Source: Helochares maculicollis
Taxonomy: Eukaryota; Arthropoda; Insecta; Coleoptera; Hydrophilidae
Assembly (NCBI GenBank): GCA_033557835.1
Contig: JAWQRO010000440.1
Location: 1 to 38,973, forward strand
Direction of reading: 5' to 3'
DNA length: 38,973 bases
Part shown: positions 10,653 to 21,600 of the stretch, piece by piece
Position numbering within the stretch: the first letter of the stretch is position 1
Layout: every line of letters starts with the position of its first letter
Position numbers and translations under genes: made by a program
Notes under the pieces: generated by a model
Database searches by the model: none
What the model was told of the DNA's origin: nothing
Seen by the model: the letters and a program-made list of their open reading frames with translations, nothing else

Positions 10653-11334
10653 CAATGATACAATTAATAGTGTAGATAAACAAATATTTCCAGTGATCTT
10701 ACATGCCTCAAAAATTGATACGAAGCTTACACTTTACTATAATAGCCGTATGTTAAACTTCTTCGCTCCAACTTAAACGGCCTGACCGCTATCGTGGTGT
10801 TATACACACATATCTACACCGCCAATATGTCAAATATTGGCACAATAAATTCAGGGGAACCCATAACCTGGGGATTAAAAATCTCGGGGTAGAATTTTTT
10901 CATGATCACAAAATCCTCCCTTAAAATGCTTTTATCAACTTGTTGAGACAGCAGTATATGACTACATTTTAGATATCTTAATGAGTTTCAGTTTTACTTT
11001 TTCAATACCAATTTTAGTCAAATATTACCTATAACTGTGATATTCGTCTTCTTCTTCCCTCGGCTTTGACCAGTACGTCCTCGTAGTTGTTTTAATCCTT
11101 CATGGACAGTCCACATTTTTACCGCACCATTGGTTAGCCGAACTGCTTTATGGTTGGTTTTAGTTAGGTTTTACATTTCTTCACTCATTATTTGAACATT
11201 AACGCACGTACCAACTCCAGTTGTTTTAATTGACTACATCCTCTTAAATACATTTTATTCATATGACCATATTACTTTGTAGGTGATAAAAATCTACATT
11301 TTCATATACACTGAGTTGATCGCAAATTTGGCGG
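10653..11334. other. Spacer, no gene recognised
   Basis: No readable protein or repeat. A less AT-rich patch at 11050-11150 (CTTCCCTCGGCTTTGACC) has no recognisable frame. Confidence 0.5.
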
Positions 11335-12330
11335 AACGAACAAGAAAAACAGGTGTATGGTTCAAAATGACTTTATTTTTCAGAATACTCTCCCTTAAGT
11401 TCAATGCACATGCCAGCGATTTTTCCAATACTTGTATTCCATTCCTAAAGTGATTTTCCGAAATATCTTCAAAGTCTGTTTAATGCCTATCGTCTTGATT
11501 TAATTAAAATTGCTGTTCACGTGAGAATATTTTTAATTTTTAGAACAGACGAAAGTCGGAGCGAGCAAGTAGGCTGCATGTTTACAGCGTCGATAATTTA
11601 ATTCCACTAGCCGAAAGGCTTTACAGCATCAGGTATCAGGTATGGTATCTTGTCATGGTGATAGAGTATTTTTCTTCTATATAGCAAGTCTTTTATTGTG
11701 AAGTTTTTCATTCACTTGATCTAAGCGTTTTGATAACATATATTTAAAGCTTTCAGTTTGAACGTTATCAATTAGCAAAAGTACTTTCGCTTCCTATAAA
11801 CTAGGGCCGACCATTTAAACCCCTTCGGAGCTTAATATCCGGATTCAGATATCTCTACACTTAAGGATCTAACATATCCAAATTTCATTCATAGTTACGA
11901 GGTCATGCGTAAAATCAGTTTTATTCTTTGTTGTTCACTCGATTATGATTTTGAGTCAAGGCGATACTCATCTTGTTAAGAGTTTGATTATACCTAATTC
12001 ATTACCCCAACTATGTAGCGCCTTTTCAGGAACGATGCTCATAATAATGCTCAGCAGTTGTACACTTGATCAATTGTCTATTATTATAGCCATAGCATAT
12101 ACAGAATTAATCATTTCTTCAGTTTTTGGACGTTCAGAGCGAGGATCGTCTTAAGGCTTGAACGATTACAATGCAACTCTTTAGCCTATTTTCATACCCT
12201 GTTATTTGAAGGGGCATCGTCGCCCACCTTACTTACAATTTCATTATAAATATCCAAAGCATCTACGTTTTTGGGACGAACAATTTAAATACGGTGCAAC
12301 ATAAAATTGTTCCATTTCAAAAAACTCTAT
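11335..12330 (-). mobile_element. Old, nearly full-length mariner
   Basis: On the minus strand most of a mariner transposase can be followed through many stops and frameshifts. From the N terminus: DALDIYNEIVSKVGDDAPSN (12263-12205), DDPRSERPKTEEMINSVYAM (about 12150-12090, the GRP linker and second helix-turn-helix), LLTRxVSPxLK, NEIW near 11895 in place of DE.W, LIDNVQTESFKYMLSKRLDQ with NKRLA (11780-11690), and the C terminus NHFRNGIQ ending near 11380. The 3' block 11335-11559 is the same as the fragment at 6185-6411. The terminal repeats are not clear. The element is far older than the 9924-10650 copy. Confidence 0.8.
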
Positions 12331-13477
12331 AACATGTCTACTTTCACTAGCTTGTAAATAGAAACATATCGAGATGAGATTTTGTGTACTGTCATACGTT
12401 AACATGTGTTTCAACTTAAGGAGCAACACTAACACATTTTAATCAGTCCATTATATTTCCGAACAAGTTCTTTAATGCATCCCCTTGTGCTAGCAAGCGA
12501 AGCTACTTTTATTCATGGCAGATTTTTTGCAAAACAAAATGTTGTTACGTTGATGTTTTTCGTCGCAAAGTAAATCATTGAAACTGCAGGCATTATTTCT
12601 AGTATTATCAGCACTCAGATAAATATTTGTACATTATATGATAGTTAAATATTTATTTATTTGAAAATTAAATGAAAAATAAAATTAAATGTACTGCTTA
12701 AAAACATAGTTTAGTTCTTGATGCTGCTTCCATTTTAATTGCTACGAATATAAAAATATTCCTACAATAAGAAAGTCGAAATTTAGCCAAGATTCCAACA
12801 AGCTTCGCTTACTTGGGATTCAAACAAGTCTCGATTACTCGAGATCCGCTCGCTTCGCTCGCTCGTTCCCTTCAAAAGGGGAGCGTGAAGCAATAATCTT
12901 GTAAAAAATTCAATTATAATAGACATTTATGTAATAAAAGTCGTTTTAAATTACTTGAAAACTCAGACGAAGCATATTCTTAAGTACAATTGCAATATTA
13001 TATTGTTGAGTGATGTTTTAGAAAATGGAATAAGAATATTTGCTTCATAATTCCACTTGATTTATACAGGGGAAAAAATAGTTGCAGTTTTCCGCTGAAT
13101 AATCCTGCAAATCATCGCTCTACAGAATGATAAAATTAATCGACAATGTAAAATAAGTGTCTATTATTAAGAGAGGGGGTAAGTTTGTTTTGAGTACAAC
13201 CTGTATGAGCTTCACTACTAATTAACAATGTCTACTAGGCTAAAATTCGGAAATACGACTTTGTTAAAAACGTCAACTCAGCCTTTCAGAAACAAAATAC
13301 TATATATTAAAATCAAAATCTCCATTTTCAATAGAGTCTGGAGAAATATATAATACAAAAAAATTTAGAACGCCCAGAAAAAATTAGAAAGCAAAAATTA
13401 GTGCACGAAGAAAAAATGCGTAGAGTATAGAGAAGAAGTAATTAAGAATTTCAAGCATCTCATCATATAACACAGTC
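12331..13477. other. AT-rich spacer
   Basis: No gene seen. Around 12797-12890 lies a short imperfect palindrome-rich patch (AAGCTTCGCTTACTTGGG, then CGCTCGCTTCGCTCGCTCG). It has the flavour of the hairpin repeats at 34-38 kb but not their sequence. Confidence 0.45.
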
Positions 13478-13640
13478 AGGTTTTGGATGCAAGAAGCTTA
13501 AGTTGACATTTTTAATTGAGAACAAAGCTCGAGCCGGCTGTGCCGAAGGCACAGCTTCCTTGTTTTGCAGTACAAAACGTTTACTTCACATTGTTCATTA
13601 ATTTTATTCTTACGTTGGGATGTGATTCTAGTTTACGATA
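13478..13640 (-). repeat. Solo arm of the foldback-like repeat
   Basis: The stretch GATGCAAGAAGCTTAAGTTG, then TTTTTAATTGAG, AAAGCTCGAGCCGGC and the hairpin GCTGTGCCGAAGGCACAGC (13537-13555) aligns with the right (reverse) arm of the units at 34.5-38.3 kb, for example 37213-37283. Downstream similarity continues weakly into the array linker (GATTCTAGTTTACGAT near 13626-13641). There is no matching left arm nearby. It shows that the array sequence also exists as a dispersed single copy about 21 kb away. The compensatory change (GCTGTGCC with GGCACAGC) keeps the stem paired. Confidence 0.75.
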
Positions 13641-14465
13641 GAGAATAACATTTATGTGGGGTAAAATTCTATTTGTGTAAGAAGCCGACAGTATAACGAC
13701 TCTTAATTTGTAGTAAATACATATTTAAGCGGGATGTTGAGTAGCGATGTAAATAAGACATTGAAGTAGAAGTTTGATAATTCTTTAACATATCAACAGC
13801 AATGAAGAAGAGATTTATTTTTTATAAAAACTTGTTCACAAGAATTGCTGCTTAAAAGCTAGTGGCAAGTAACATGTATATTTAGTTGTGTCCACAAATT
13901 CACCTGCATTAAAAAAAAGTTATCAAATTGTTGGGGAAATTTAAGCCATGCACTTTACTAATCTTGTCGAATGGTTGTTTGTCAAACAGTTTGGCTGTTT
14001 ATAAGCTGTGTTTGTAGAAATATTGTGGAGATAACTTCTTAAATTTACCTGAAGGGGACTCGTGTATCCTTCGTTGAAAAATTTACTGTCTGAATTCATT
14101 TAAAACTGAGCCTTTTGCGAGTGATCCAAATAATGTTAGTACAGAATTTGCAGGGCAGAAAAGGGAGGATAAAATATTATATTTTGTATATTAATGTAAT
14201 TTAATAAAATTTCTAATAATTATCTTTTCTTAAGGTTACAAGATTTGATGCTTGTTTGGTTTTGTACAGCCTCGATCTAAAGATATGTCGTTTATTATGT
14301 TTGGCATGACGCTAACTTTTTCCGCGATTCTAAAAAAAAAGATTGTCTATAGAATGTTGTAGTTATCTAAAATTTGATGACGGCTTCTTTTCTTGACTGC
14401 ATGGGCGACCATTTGGAATGTGTGTCCCTTTTGCAAAAAATTGTGTTGCCTGGCATAGTGACTAG
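13641..14465. other. AT-rich spacer
   Basis: No gene seen. Its first part may contain decayed linker sequence of the 34-38 kb array. Confidence 0.45.
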
Positions 14466-14687
14466 TTGGGGGCTAATGAGGTTAGATCCCGCAGGTCTCA
14501 AGGCAAATTAGAAAAATCTCCATCGCTGTTATCAAACTTTTGTAACATCCTCCCAGCCAAAGGGAATGCTCCATTTCTCCCAGCACATTTTAAAACATGG
14601 CTACTATTAAAAGCTTTTAACGATGGCGCTACATCAGACAGTAGAAATTCTCGTTTAGATACTTACACAGTAAGCATAAACAGATAA
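14466..14687 (+). other. Exon-like open frame of unknown identity
   Basis: A 73-codon open stretch, bounded on the left by TAG and lacking an ATG at its start. Its composition is unlike the simple-sequence frames around it (for example FCNILPAKGNAPFLPAHFK). Near its right end CACAGTAAGC at about 14665-14674 resembles a splice donor. The polypyrimidine run expected before an acceptor is weak. I do not recognise the peptide. It may be an exon, a transposon relic or chance. Confidence 0.2.
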
Positions 14688-15599
14688 AAATTGCTGCTTA
14701 AAGATACAATAATGGTGTTCCGCAAAGATCACCACTGATAGGCTAATGATTATTCTATTAACTAAATTGAAGTTTTGTATCGACCCTAGCGGTCTATTTT
14801 TATGATGTAGAAATCTTGACCTTATTTCACGTAACGATTTCAATTTTTAAGTGGATGGTAGCCGGTAGGGCGGTTTAAATATTATTATTTCTAGAAAGGA
14901 TTTCATCTAGGCGGCAGCGGCGGCGAAGGTGGCAGGGCAATTTAAAAGAGATTAGACAGGGGTTTACGTACGTACGGTGCCGAGGCGATATTTACATGAA
15001 ACTCATGTCAGTTTTAATTCTTACCCGGTTCTAATTTGCGATTTCGATTGCGACTCTCTCCATGGAGTGCGTGTCGCCGTTACGTTGATGCCATGCCATT
15101 GATGCCGCTGCGTTTGTTTCAATATTACATGAATAATTCGCTGCAATTAGTATGTATACACCATATCGATAGATGATAAATTGAATGTATCATTTGTCAA
15201 CTTCTGTTTGAAAATTCAAAACGATTGTTTTAATTCCTGGATGCGCGGGCAATATTGTTTTGTATTGTTTCGTTTTGAAAACATATATATGTATTTGTGC
15301 GTTGTGGTAGACGTGCCATGCCGCGTTGGTGATGGCTGTTTTCATTCGATGGCCTTATTGCAGCATTGTAATTAACTGGACTGATGTAATTTGTTCGCAA
15401 TATTTTGGTTTTGAAGTGACCTTGTTTGGACGTCCTGATCACACCACCTTTGGCGTTTTGATTTCACCGATGATTGTTGATGTTGGGCGTAAAGTCTATG
15501 AAGAATAGACGTAGCAGTGTATATACATTTTATATATATATACACACACACAATTGATTGCTGTTAATTTTATAATTTAAACGCTATTTAGTAGCTATA
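14688..15599. other. Spacer with a short GC-rich triplet block
   Basis: GGCGGCAGCGGCGGCGAAGG near 14912 is a small GC-rich island followed by a moderately GC-rich tract to about 15120. Several short frames on both strands (15181-15508) show nothing recognisable. A short TA/CA dinucleotide patch lies near 15518-15552. Confidence 0.4.
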
Positions 15600-16110
15600 G
15601 ATGTTTATTCAGCTGTTAATCTTTACAGTTTCGCTTCATTTTACAAGAAGAATCGTCAGAAGTGTCGTTTTTATTTGAATTATCTTAATTGGCGTGTTTT
15701 GCTAAAGCTGTGCTGTTCGGTTTAATATTTGTGTCTAATTTATGTTGGTTTATTCTATTTTTGAGTGGTTGGGACGTAGTTCCAATATAGTTTTTATTGC
15801 ATTCCTTGCAATTAATTTTGTAGACTACGTTGTTAATATCCCTCTTGTTGATTTTGTTTTTTGTGTTAGTTAATATAGATGGGTTTTTTTGTTGCTGTGC
15901 TGAAGGCAGTTATTATGCTGAATTTTTCGAGTTTCTTTTTGTGTATGTATGATCCTGGATTAATAAAGGGAATTGCAACTAATTTTGGATTCTTGAGTTT
16001 TTTTGGTTTTTATTCTGTGGTATCGTTGTTGTTTTTTGTTATATACGCGATTGTATTTTGCCTCAGCTCACATGAAGTTGACAGGTATTATAAGGTTACC
16101 CGATTTTTTT
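15600..16110 (-). mobile_element. Penelope-like retroelement, C-terminal end (GIY-YIG)
   Basis: Minus-strand reading gives VAIPFINPGSYIHKKKLEKF (about 15985-15926), typical of the linker after the reverse transcriptase of Penelope-like elements, then after a frame change NNVVYKINCKECNKNYIGTT (about 15834-15775). The latter carries the C..C and YIG core of the GIY-YIG endonuclease of these elements. It is followed by LKNRINQHK and ALAKHAN before a TAA near 15687. The reverse transcriptase itself is absent, so this is a 5'-truncated copy. The long T-rich plus-strand frame at 15879-16115 is only its antisense. Active elements use this domain to nick the target for priming. Confidence 0.8.
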
Positions 16111-16552
16111 TCTAAGGCTCAAATTTACTCTTTTATCGAGTCATTTCTTTTTCTGTCCAAATTTTGACTGTTCGAACATTTTTCTTTTCATAGCTCTTTA
16201 GGTAGTTAAAAACGTCTGTGTGCATTTAGAATCCAAGCTTGACAGCCACGTGGTAATGTGGGTAAGATACTGAAAGGAAGAGGTAATTTTTCCGCATACC
16301 AATGTTATGTGCATTCGTCTAATCTACAGAAAAACATTAAGTTTGACAGTAATTAATACTATGGAGCTAAAATGAAGATAGTCAAAGTATAAGTCAAGTA
16401 ACAAAAATGTGTAAGTCATTGAATAAAGGTTGAAAACAGAAAGGCCTTTACAACTAATGACTGTGCTGATCACATGAAGATGACAACATTATTAATACGA
16501 AGTCGCGCGATATATGTTTAAGACACAAATATACTCTCAGAAGTGCTATAAA
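16111..16552. other. AT-rich spacer
   Basis: No gene recognised. Confidence 0.5.
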
Positions 16553-16554
16553 TA

Positions 16555-17941
16555 CAGAGTATCCCAAAAATAACGCAAAATTTGAATTTGCCGCCATTCG
16601 TGCAGGTTTTGGTAACCCTGTTAAAGAAACTATTTGACAGCTGAAAGTTTAGGGATACTAAAAATGAAGCGTTACAAGATAGAACAACGTGTCTTTATTA
16701 TTGAACAATATTTCAAAAATAATTAAAATTCAGGGACGCTTGATCCGTTGGAGACGCCAGTTTGGTCGTCCAAAACCAAGCCTTTCAAATGTTAATCTCC
16801 AAGTAGTGCGTGTGAGTGTCGCTGAATATCCTCAATTCGACGTCGTGGTCAAGAATTGCAAATTTCAGAAGCCCTCTACAGCGTATACTCACTAAAGATA
16901 TGTGTCTCCATGCTCATAAAAAAGAATTAACAACAACTGAAGCCTAATGACCATGCACAGCGAAGAGAGTTCGTTAAATGTATTCAGGAAGACTGAATCC
17001 GTTGGAGACGCTAAACAGACTGGTCGTCCAAAAACAAGCCGTTCAAATGTCAATATCGAAGCAGTGCGTGTTTCAAGAAGCTCTTTACAGCGTATACTCA
17101 CTAAAGATCTGTGTCTCCAGGCTTAAAAAATTTATTTAACTCAACAACCGAAGCCAAAGTACCATACACAGCGGATAGAGTTTGTTGAATGGATTATTGA
17201 TCATCAACAAATGGATGCTGAGTTTATGAGCAAAATCATTCTAAGCGATGAAGTACATTTTCACTTTGATGGCTTTGGTAATCGCCAAAATTGTCGTTTT
17301 TGGGGTTCTGATAACTTATATTTGATTATCGAAAAATAAATGCATCCACAACGTGTCACTGTTTGGTGTGGATTTTGAGCTGGAGGCATAATTGGACCAT
17401 ACTTTTTTGAAACTGAAGAAATTGATCAAGCAATGACTGTTACTGGTGCTTTATATCGAGATATGATAACACAGTTCTTTCTGCCGAAATTAGATGGTAT
17501 TGATGGGGCCAATACGTGGTTTTAATAAGACGGTGCCGCATGCCAAACAGCTCGCCAAAGAATTCAATTACTGCACCAGACATTGCCAGGTCGTGTACTC
17601 TCTCGTTTTGGCCCCCTATATCGTGTGATTCAGCACCATTCGATTACTTTTTATGGGGTTTGAAATCACACGTCTAGGTCAACAATCCAACAACCACTCG
17701 TGCATTTAAGGAGGAGATTCAACGCTGCATCAACGAAATTCAGCCTCACTTCTGCAAAATGGCCATGGGAAATATCGACCAACGAGTGTGAATGTGCATG
17801 CAAAGCCACATGCTCGATGTGTTATTCCATAAATAACCCTATCCTATGTACTTTATAATACAATAAGCATATAACAATCAAAAGACTAAAAACTGTCTTT
17901 TTTATCTAATTCAAATCTTGCGTTAATTTTGGGTCACCCTT
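16555..17941 (+). mobile_element. Tc1/mariner-like element (non-D34D), complete but dead
   Basis: A 1387-base element with inverted ends. The left end has CCCAAAAATAACGCAAAATT; the right end, reversed, has CCCAAAATTAACGCAAGATT. Both are followed inward by TTGAATT and preceded by 8 matching-length outer bases. TA flanks it at 16553-16554 and 17942-17943. The plus-strand gene encodes an IS630-Tc1-mariner transposase of the type with QDGA.CHTA and D..PLDYFLWG motifs, found in many insect genomes. The spacing between the second and third catalytic aspartates is near 37 codons rather than the 34 of classical mariners. Confidence 0.88.
16664..17830 (+). pseudogene. Transposase of the Tc1/mariner-like element, broken
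   Basis: Starts at ATG 16664 with MKRYKIEQRVFIIEQYFKNN and then a stop; the rest of the first helix-turn-helix region is deleted. GRPKPSLSNVNLQVVRVSVA follows. The catalytic domain has the first Asp at 17247 (ILSDEVHFHFDGF), QNCRFWGSDN, HPQRVTVWCGF, GIIGPYFFE, ALYRDMITQFFLPKLDG, the second Asp at 17529 (DGAACQTA, with TAA TAA where Gln Gln is usual) and the third Asp at 17642 (SAPFDYFLWG). The stops and at least two frameshifts exclude function. The segment around GRPK is present twice, at 16743-16990 and about 16997-17200, as a tandem duplication with an offset of 254 bases. Confidence 0.88.
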
Positions 17942-17943
17942 TA

Positions 17944-18367
17944 AAATCAATAGTGGACGAATCGCTACCAAATCAACGCCTCATGCTGTCCAAAATGTCA
18001 GAGTATATTAGAAGCAAATTAAGAGCTTAAGGATAAGTTCACTCAACTTTTTGGTACTTTGTGCATGAATTATACATGCCAGTATTGGAAATTTCGAAGA
18101 AGAACAAGAACAAATAATGTGTCAGCTTGGTCCATAGCGCATACTCAGCACAATTGGTAATAAAGTTTGTATCTTTACTGCACCATTGACATAAGCATCA
18201 GGAAGAAAGATGCTTGACCCCATCATCGACAATGACAAATGCAATATAAGATGTAATCATCTGTTGGCCAATCGTAAAATGAAGTAGAGCTCATACTGAC
18301 TATGGGAAATTGTTTCTTAGCAATAAAATCAGTATGGTCTTGTGGTGTTTACTCAAGTACGAATTAA
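17944..18367. other. Spacer, no gene recognised
   Basis: No recognisable frame. If the cysteine-rich frame at 18368 is an exon, this would be intron or 5' sequence; the stretch before 18374 has only a weak polypyrimidine tract. Confidence 0.4.
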
Positions 18368-18526
18368 ATGCAGCATGGCCGCAGTAATACTTCCAACTTA
18401 GAACCAATAGGCTGTAGTAAAACACGTTATTGTGTTGTAAATACAGCTTGTCAAGCACGCGTAGATCAGTGCTGGGGCGCCTGTGCTATCTCTCAAGCCG
18501 AGGGATGTGATCATACTTGTAGCTAG
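18368..18526 (+). CDS. Short cysteine-rich peptide frame, unknown function
   Basis: A 52-codon frame from ATG 18368 to TAG 18524-18526, preceded in frame by TAA. The last 38 residues hold seven cysteines spaced C-x5-C-x5-C-x6-C-x3-C-x7-C-x3-C, with the motifs GCSKTRYC, QCWGAC and EGCDHTCS. The seven Cys codons are clustered and the residues between them are varied and polar, which is unusual for chance DNA. There is no signal peptide, so if real it is probably the last exon of a secreted protein, spliced at the CAG at 18371-18373. AATAAA follows at 18613. CWGAC resembles the CXGXC of cystine-knot hormones such as GPB5 or bursicon, but the neighbouring cysteine spacing does not fit. I do not recognise the family. 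Confidence 0.35.
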   Translation: MQHGRSNTSNLEPIGCSKTRYCVVNTACQARVDQCWGACAISQAEGCDHTCS

Positions 18527-18612
18527 AGCGCTCACGGCAACTCTGATCTATTTTACATTGACACCATCGCAGTGTAGGTACTAGAATTGCATATATTTAC
18601 AGCGGAAGTTAA

Positions 18613-18618
18613 AATAAA
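18613..18618 (+). terminator. Possible polyadenylation signal
   Basis: AATAAA 87 bases after the stop of the cysteine-rich frame. Such hexamers are frequent in AT-rich DNA, so its weight rests on the position only. Confidence 0.2.
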
Positions 18619-21600
18619 CAGTATTATAGCTATGTCACCATTGTCAAGCAAAGTAAGCTAACTGTCCTATCAACACGTCTACACGAATATATTCTGCGCC
18701 CAACAATATTTTGATAAAGTAAAAGCAAACAAATGGACTACTTTGACTATGAAATATGGTCTTATATTTCCCAAGCTACTTTTTAATATCTTCCTTCCAC
18801 ACCCTTCTAAAACAGTGTCACAATAAAGACATCGTTTAGTGTAGAGGCGATACTTTACATTCAGATCATAAATATTGGGGTTCCGCGCTGGATTCTATGG
18901 CTGGATGGACCGAATATATTTCCACATCCCTGTTACAAGTTAATAACAAACTTCGGGTGCAATTTTCGCCTTAAATATTAATTAATAATTGAAACAAGGT
19001 AGTTAACTTCCATTTTACTTTGTGGATACTATTTGCGCTGTCCAGGAATTATTGATGAGGTATCTCAAGTCAATAATATCAGTTTCCATCTAAGTTATTA
19101 AGATTGTCTGCCCTATAACGTGGAATGGGCAATCGAATTACTTTATACGTGGTTTCCGCTGCCATCGTAGCTTTAAGACCCACTACTTCCTAAATTATGT
19201 ACACAATTTATTGGTTATGGTATAACATTACCGAACTAAACTTCGCATAGGGTAAACGGGCAATTAGGTGACCGTTCTCCTGAAAGATTTTGCTTGTTTT
19301 ATGGATATCCTCAATATCCATTGTACGTGAGGACTACTAGTGGTTGCTCCCCTTGTTCGGTTTCAGGATGACTTCCAGTCTTGCTTTTCGCTCTTCACTA
19401 TATCTGTATGACTTTCAGGTTTTAAGGACCGTTTTCGTAATCTGTTTGGTCTCCGAATTGTCAGGAAAAGAAGAGGTACCATTTTCATTTCCACTCAATT
19501 TTCTGCGTTGTACGTGTGGACATTTTCTAGACCCTGCACTATCCAAGTCGAAGTGTTTTCCACGATACAAACTAAATTAAGCCACCTGTTTAGCCATGGG
19601 TATAATAATTTTGGATAATAAAAAAGGGGGACCATTTACCTACATAACTTCATATATGTGTTTACGATAAATATGCAATTGAGCGGTGTTATCATTGACA
19701 ATATATGAATAACGTCTAAATTTTTTCCTTTGCGCATTTTAATAATTCACTTATTTGTGAAAGGTGAATAGAGACATGATGTTCCATCTCACTTATATGA
19801 ACAGAAGCAGAAATTCGTAATCCAGAAGGGGAACAATCAAGATAGCCCTTCATTTTATGAGTCTTTTATTAATTTTGTCTATGAAAAGTGCAAAATGGAA
19901 ACTTTTCACTCTCTTCATCAAATGCGCAGGTATAACAAGTTTACGTGGAATTGTATTTTAAATCTACTTCAAACGATTTTAATTTAAGGAGCGCAATATT
20001 GTTTTTTTACAATTTTTCTGTTTTAAGAATATCATCTTCCATATTTAAGCTTTAAATTATTATTTGGATTACTGCAGATTCGAATGGCTACCTGTACTTA
20101 CAGAAATGCTTAGACATGAAGCATCGTAAATTATACTTCTACGGCTATTTCTTCCACTGCTAGTTTTAATTATAAAAGTACCTTAATAAAAATGTAGGTT
20201 TATTAAATGCGAACTCACTTCACAACTATATTGCGAAACAAATATTACCCGGAAGAGTGTTTAACGGTTTTGAGAATTATTGTCGCAATTTTGCAGTTAT
20301 ATAATGAAAAATGGTATCTATAAACATTAAAGATCTATAAAATTGATTTTTAATCACTAACCCTGAAGTAAAAGCAATACGTATTGGACTATTTGAGAGC
20401 CGTTACTAATTTATAGTTTTAAAAATCAATATAATTATGAACTTGTATTGATAAAGGAAGATTAATTATACAAATTTTCTATTGTATATCTAATAAGTCA
20501 GATGATTCAAACGAAACATTGCAGAATTATGCTTTTTAAATTTCTTTTTAATGTAGACAGAAATCTCATGAGTGTTGTATTATTTGAATTTACAAGAACT
20601 TTCAACTTAGCTCTACAACTCTACAAGTTTTAACAATCATAAATACCTAACAATTTCATTTGAAGCCCGGTGCTGTGAAATTTTGATTATGAAGTACTCC
20701 AAACAGGAATACCTTTTTGTTTTTCTTTTAAACCTGATGAACCTTGCACTTAATTGCACTAGTTTACACTACCAATATTAGTAAATTTAAGAATCTTTCA
20801 TGAATTCTTTCCTTGATTAATCATCACGATGATGTGTTAATATCATATTCTGATTTTAGAAAGTGTTTATTACTTTGAAATGATCAAACATCACTATAGT
20901 TTTTTTTAGTTAAAATGTTTAGTTTTTTATGTTACATTTCGATAGATATCAAAAACTGACCTAGAATTTTGCAGTTTCGGTTATTGTGGTTAATTCTGGA
21001 TTATATAATTTTTATCAATTATAAAGATCATTCGCAGGTGTGTCCGTGTCTGCTTCTCCTTCTGAGTTTTCATGAGTTACTTTAATAATTTTTTTATAGG
21101 CAATAATGTTATGCTGATAATTTTTTAATTTAGTTAATTTTAGCATACTTTTTATTTTGGGATTTTGCAATACAAAATGAGTAATAATAGTTTAAACCAG
21201 GAATTTGGTATATAAAAAAGATATTTTTAAAGATTTTTACTAGTTATATAACATAAACATAAACATTACCTGGAAAATAAAAATATAATGTCCAAGATAA
21301 ACACATGCTATCGGTTTCTATCTAGTTTTCATATAAATTATTTTTAAATGCGATATTAATTGAAAAGTTTATGTAAACGCTAAAGAGAAGAGACTATGAA
21401 TAAATGGGTTTATATTGTTTATTATTCCCATAATTCTTCTATTTTTTCTGTACTTGCAGTATTGTTCCTTGAATGATGTCCTGTTCAAATAGTGTTTTGT
21501 TTTAAGCCACTGATAGAATCTGATAGATTGCTTTTCATCCCTCTCAATCAAAACGTGAATTTAATTTAATGTTATACCCGCTGACACTATATGTTTCCTT

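Noticed and set aside
15879..16115. Hydrophobic plus-strand frame resembling a membrane protein
   Set aside because: Its opposite strand reads as the Penelope-like C terminus, so the hydrophobic frame is an antisense artefact of A-rich coding.
18368..18526. Assignment of the cysteine-rich frame to GPB5 or bursicon
   Set aside because: Only the CXGXC string fits; the cysteine spacing before and after it differs from both families.
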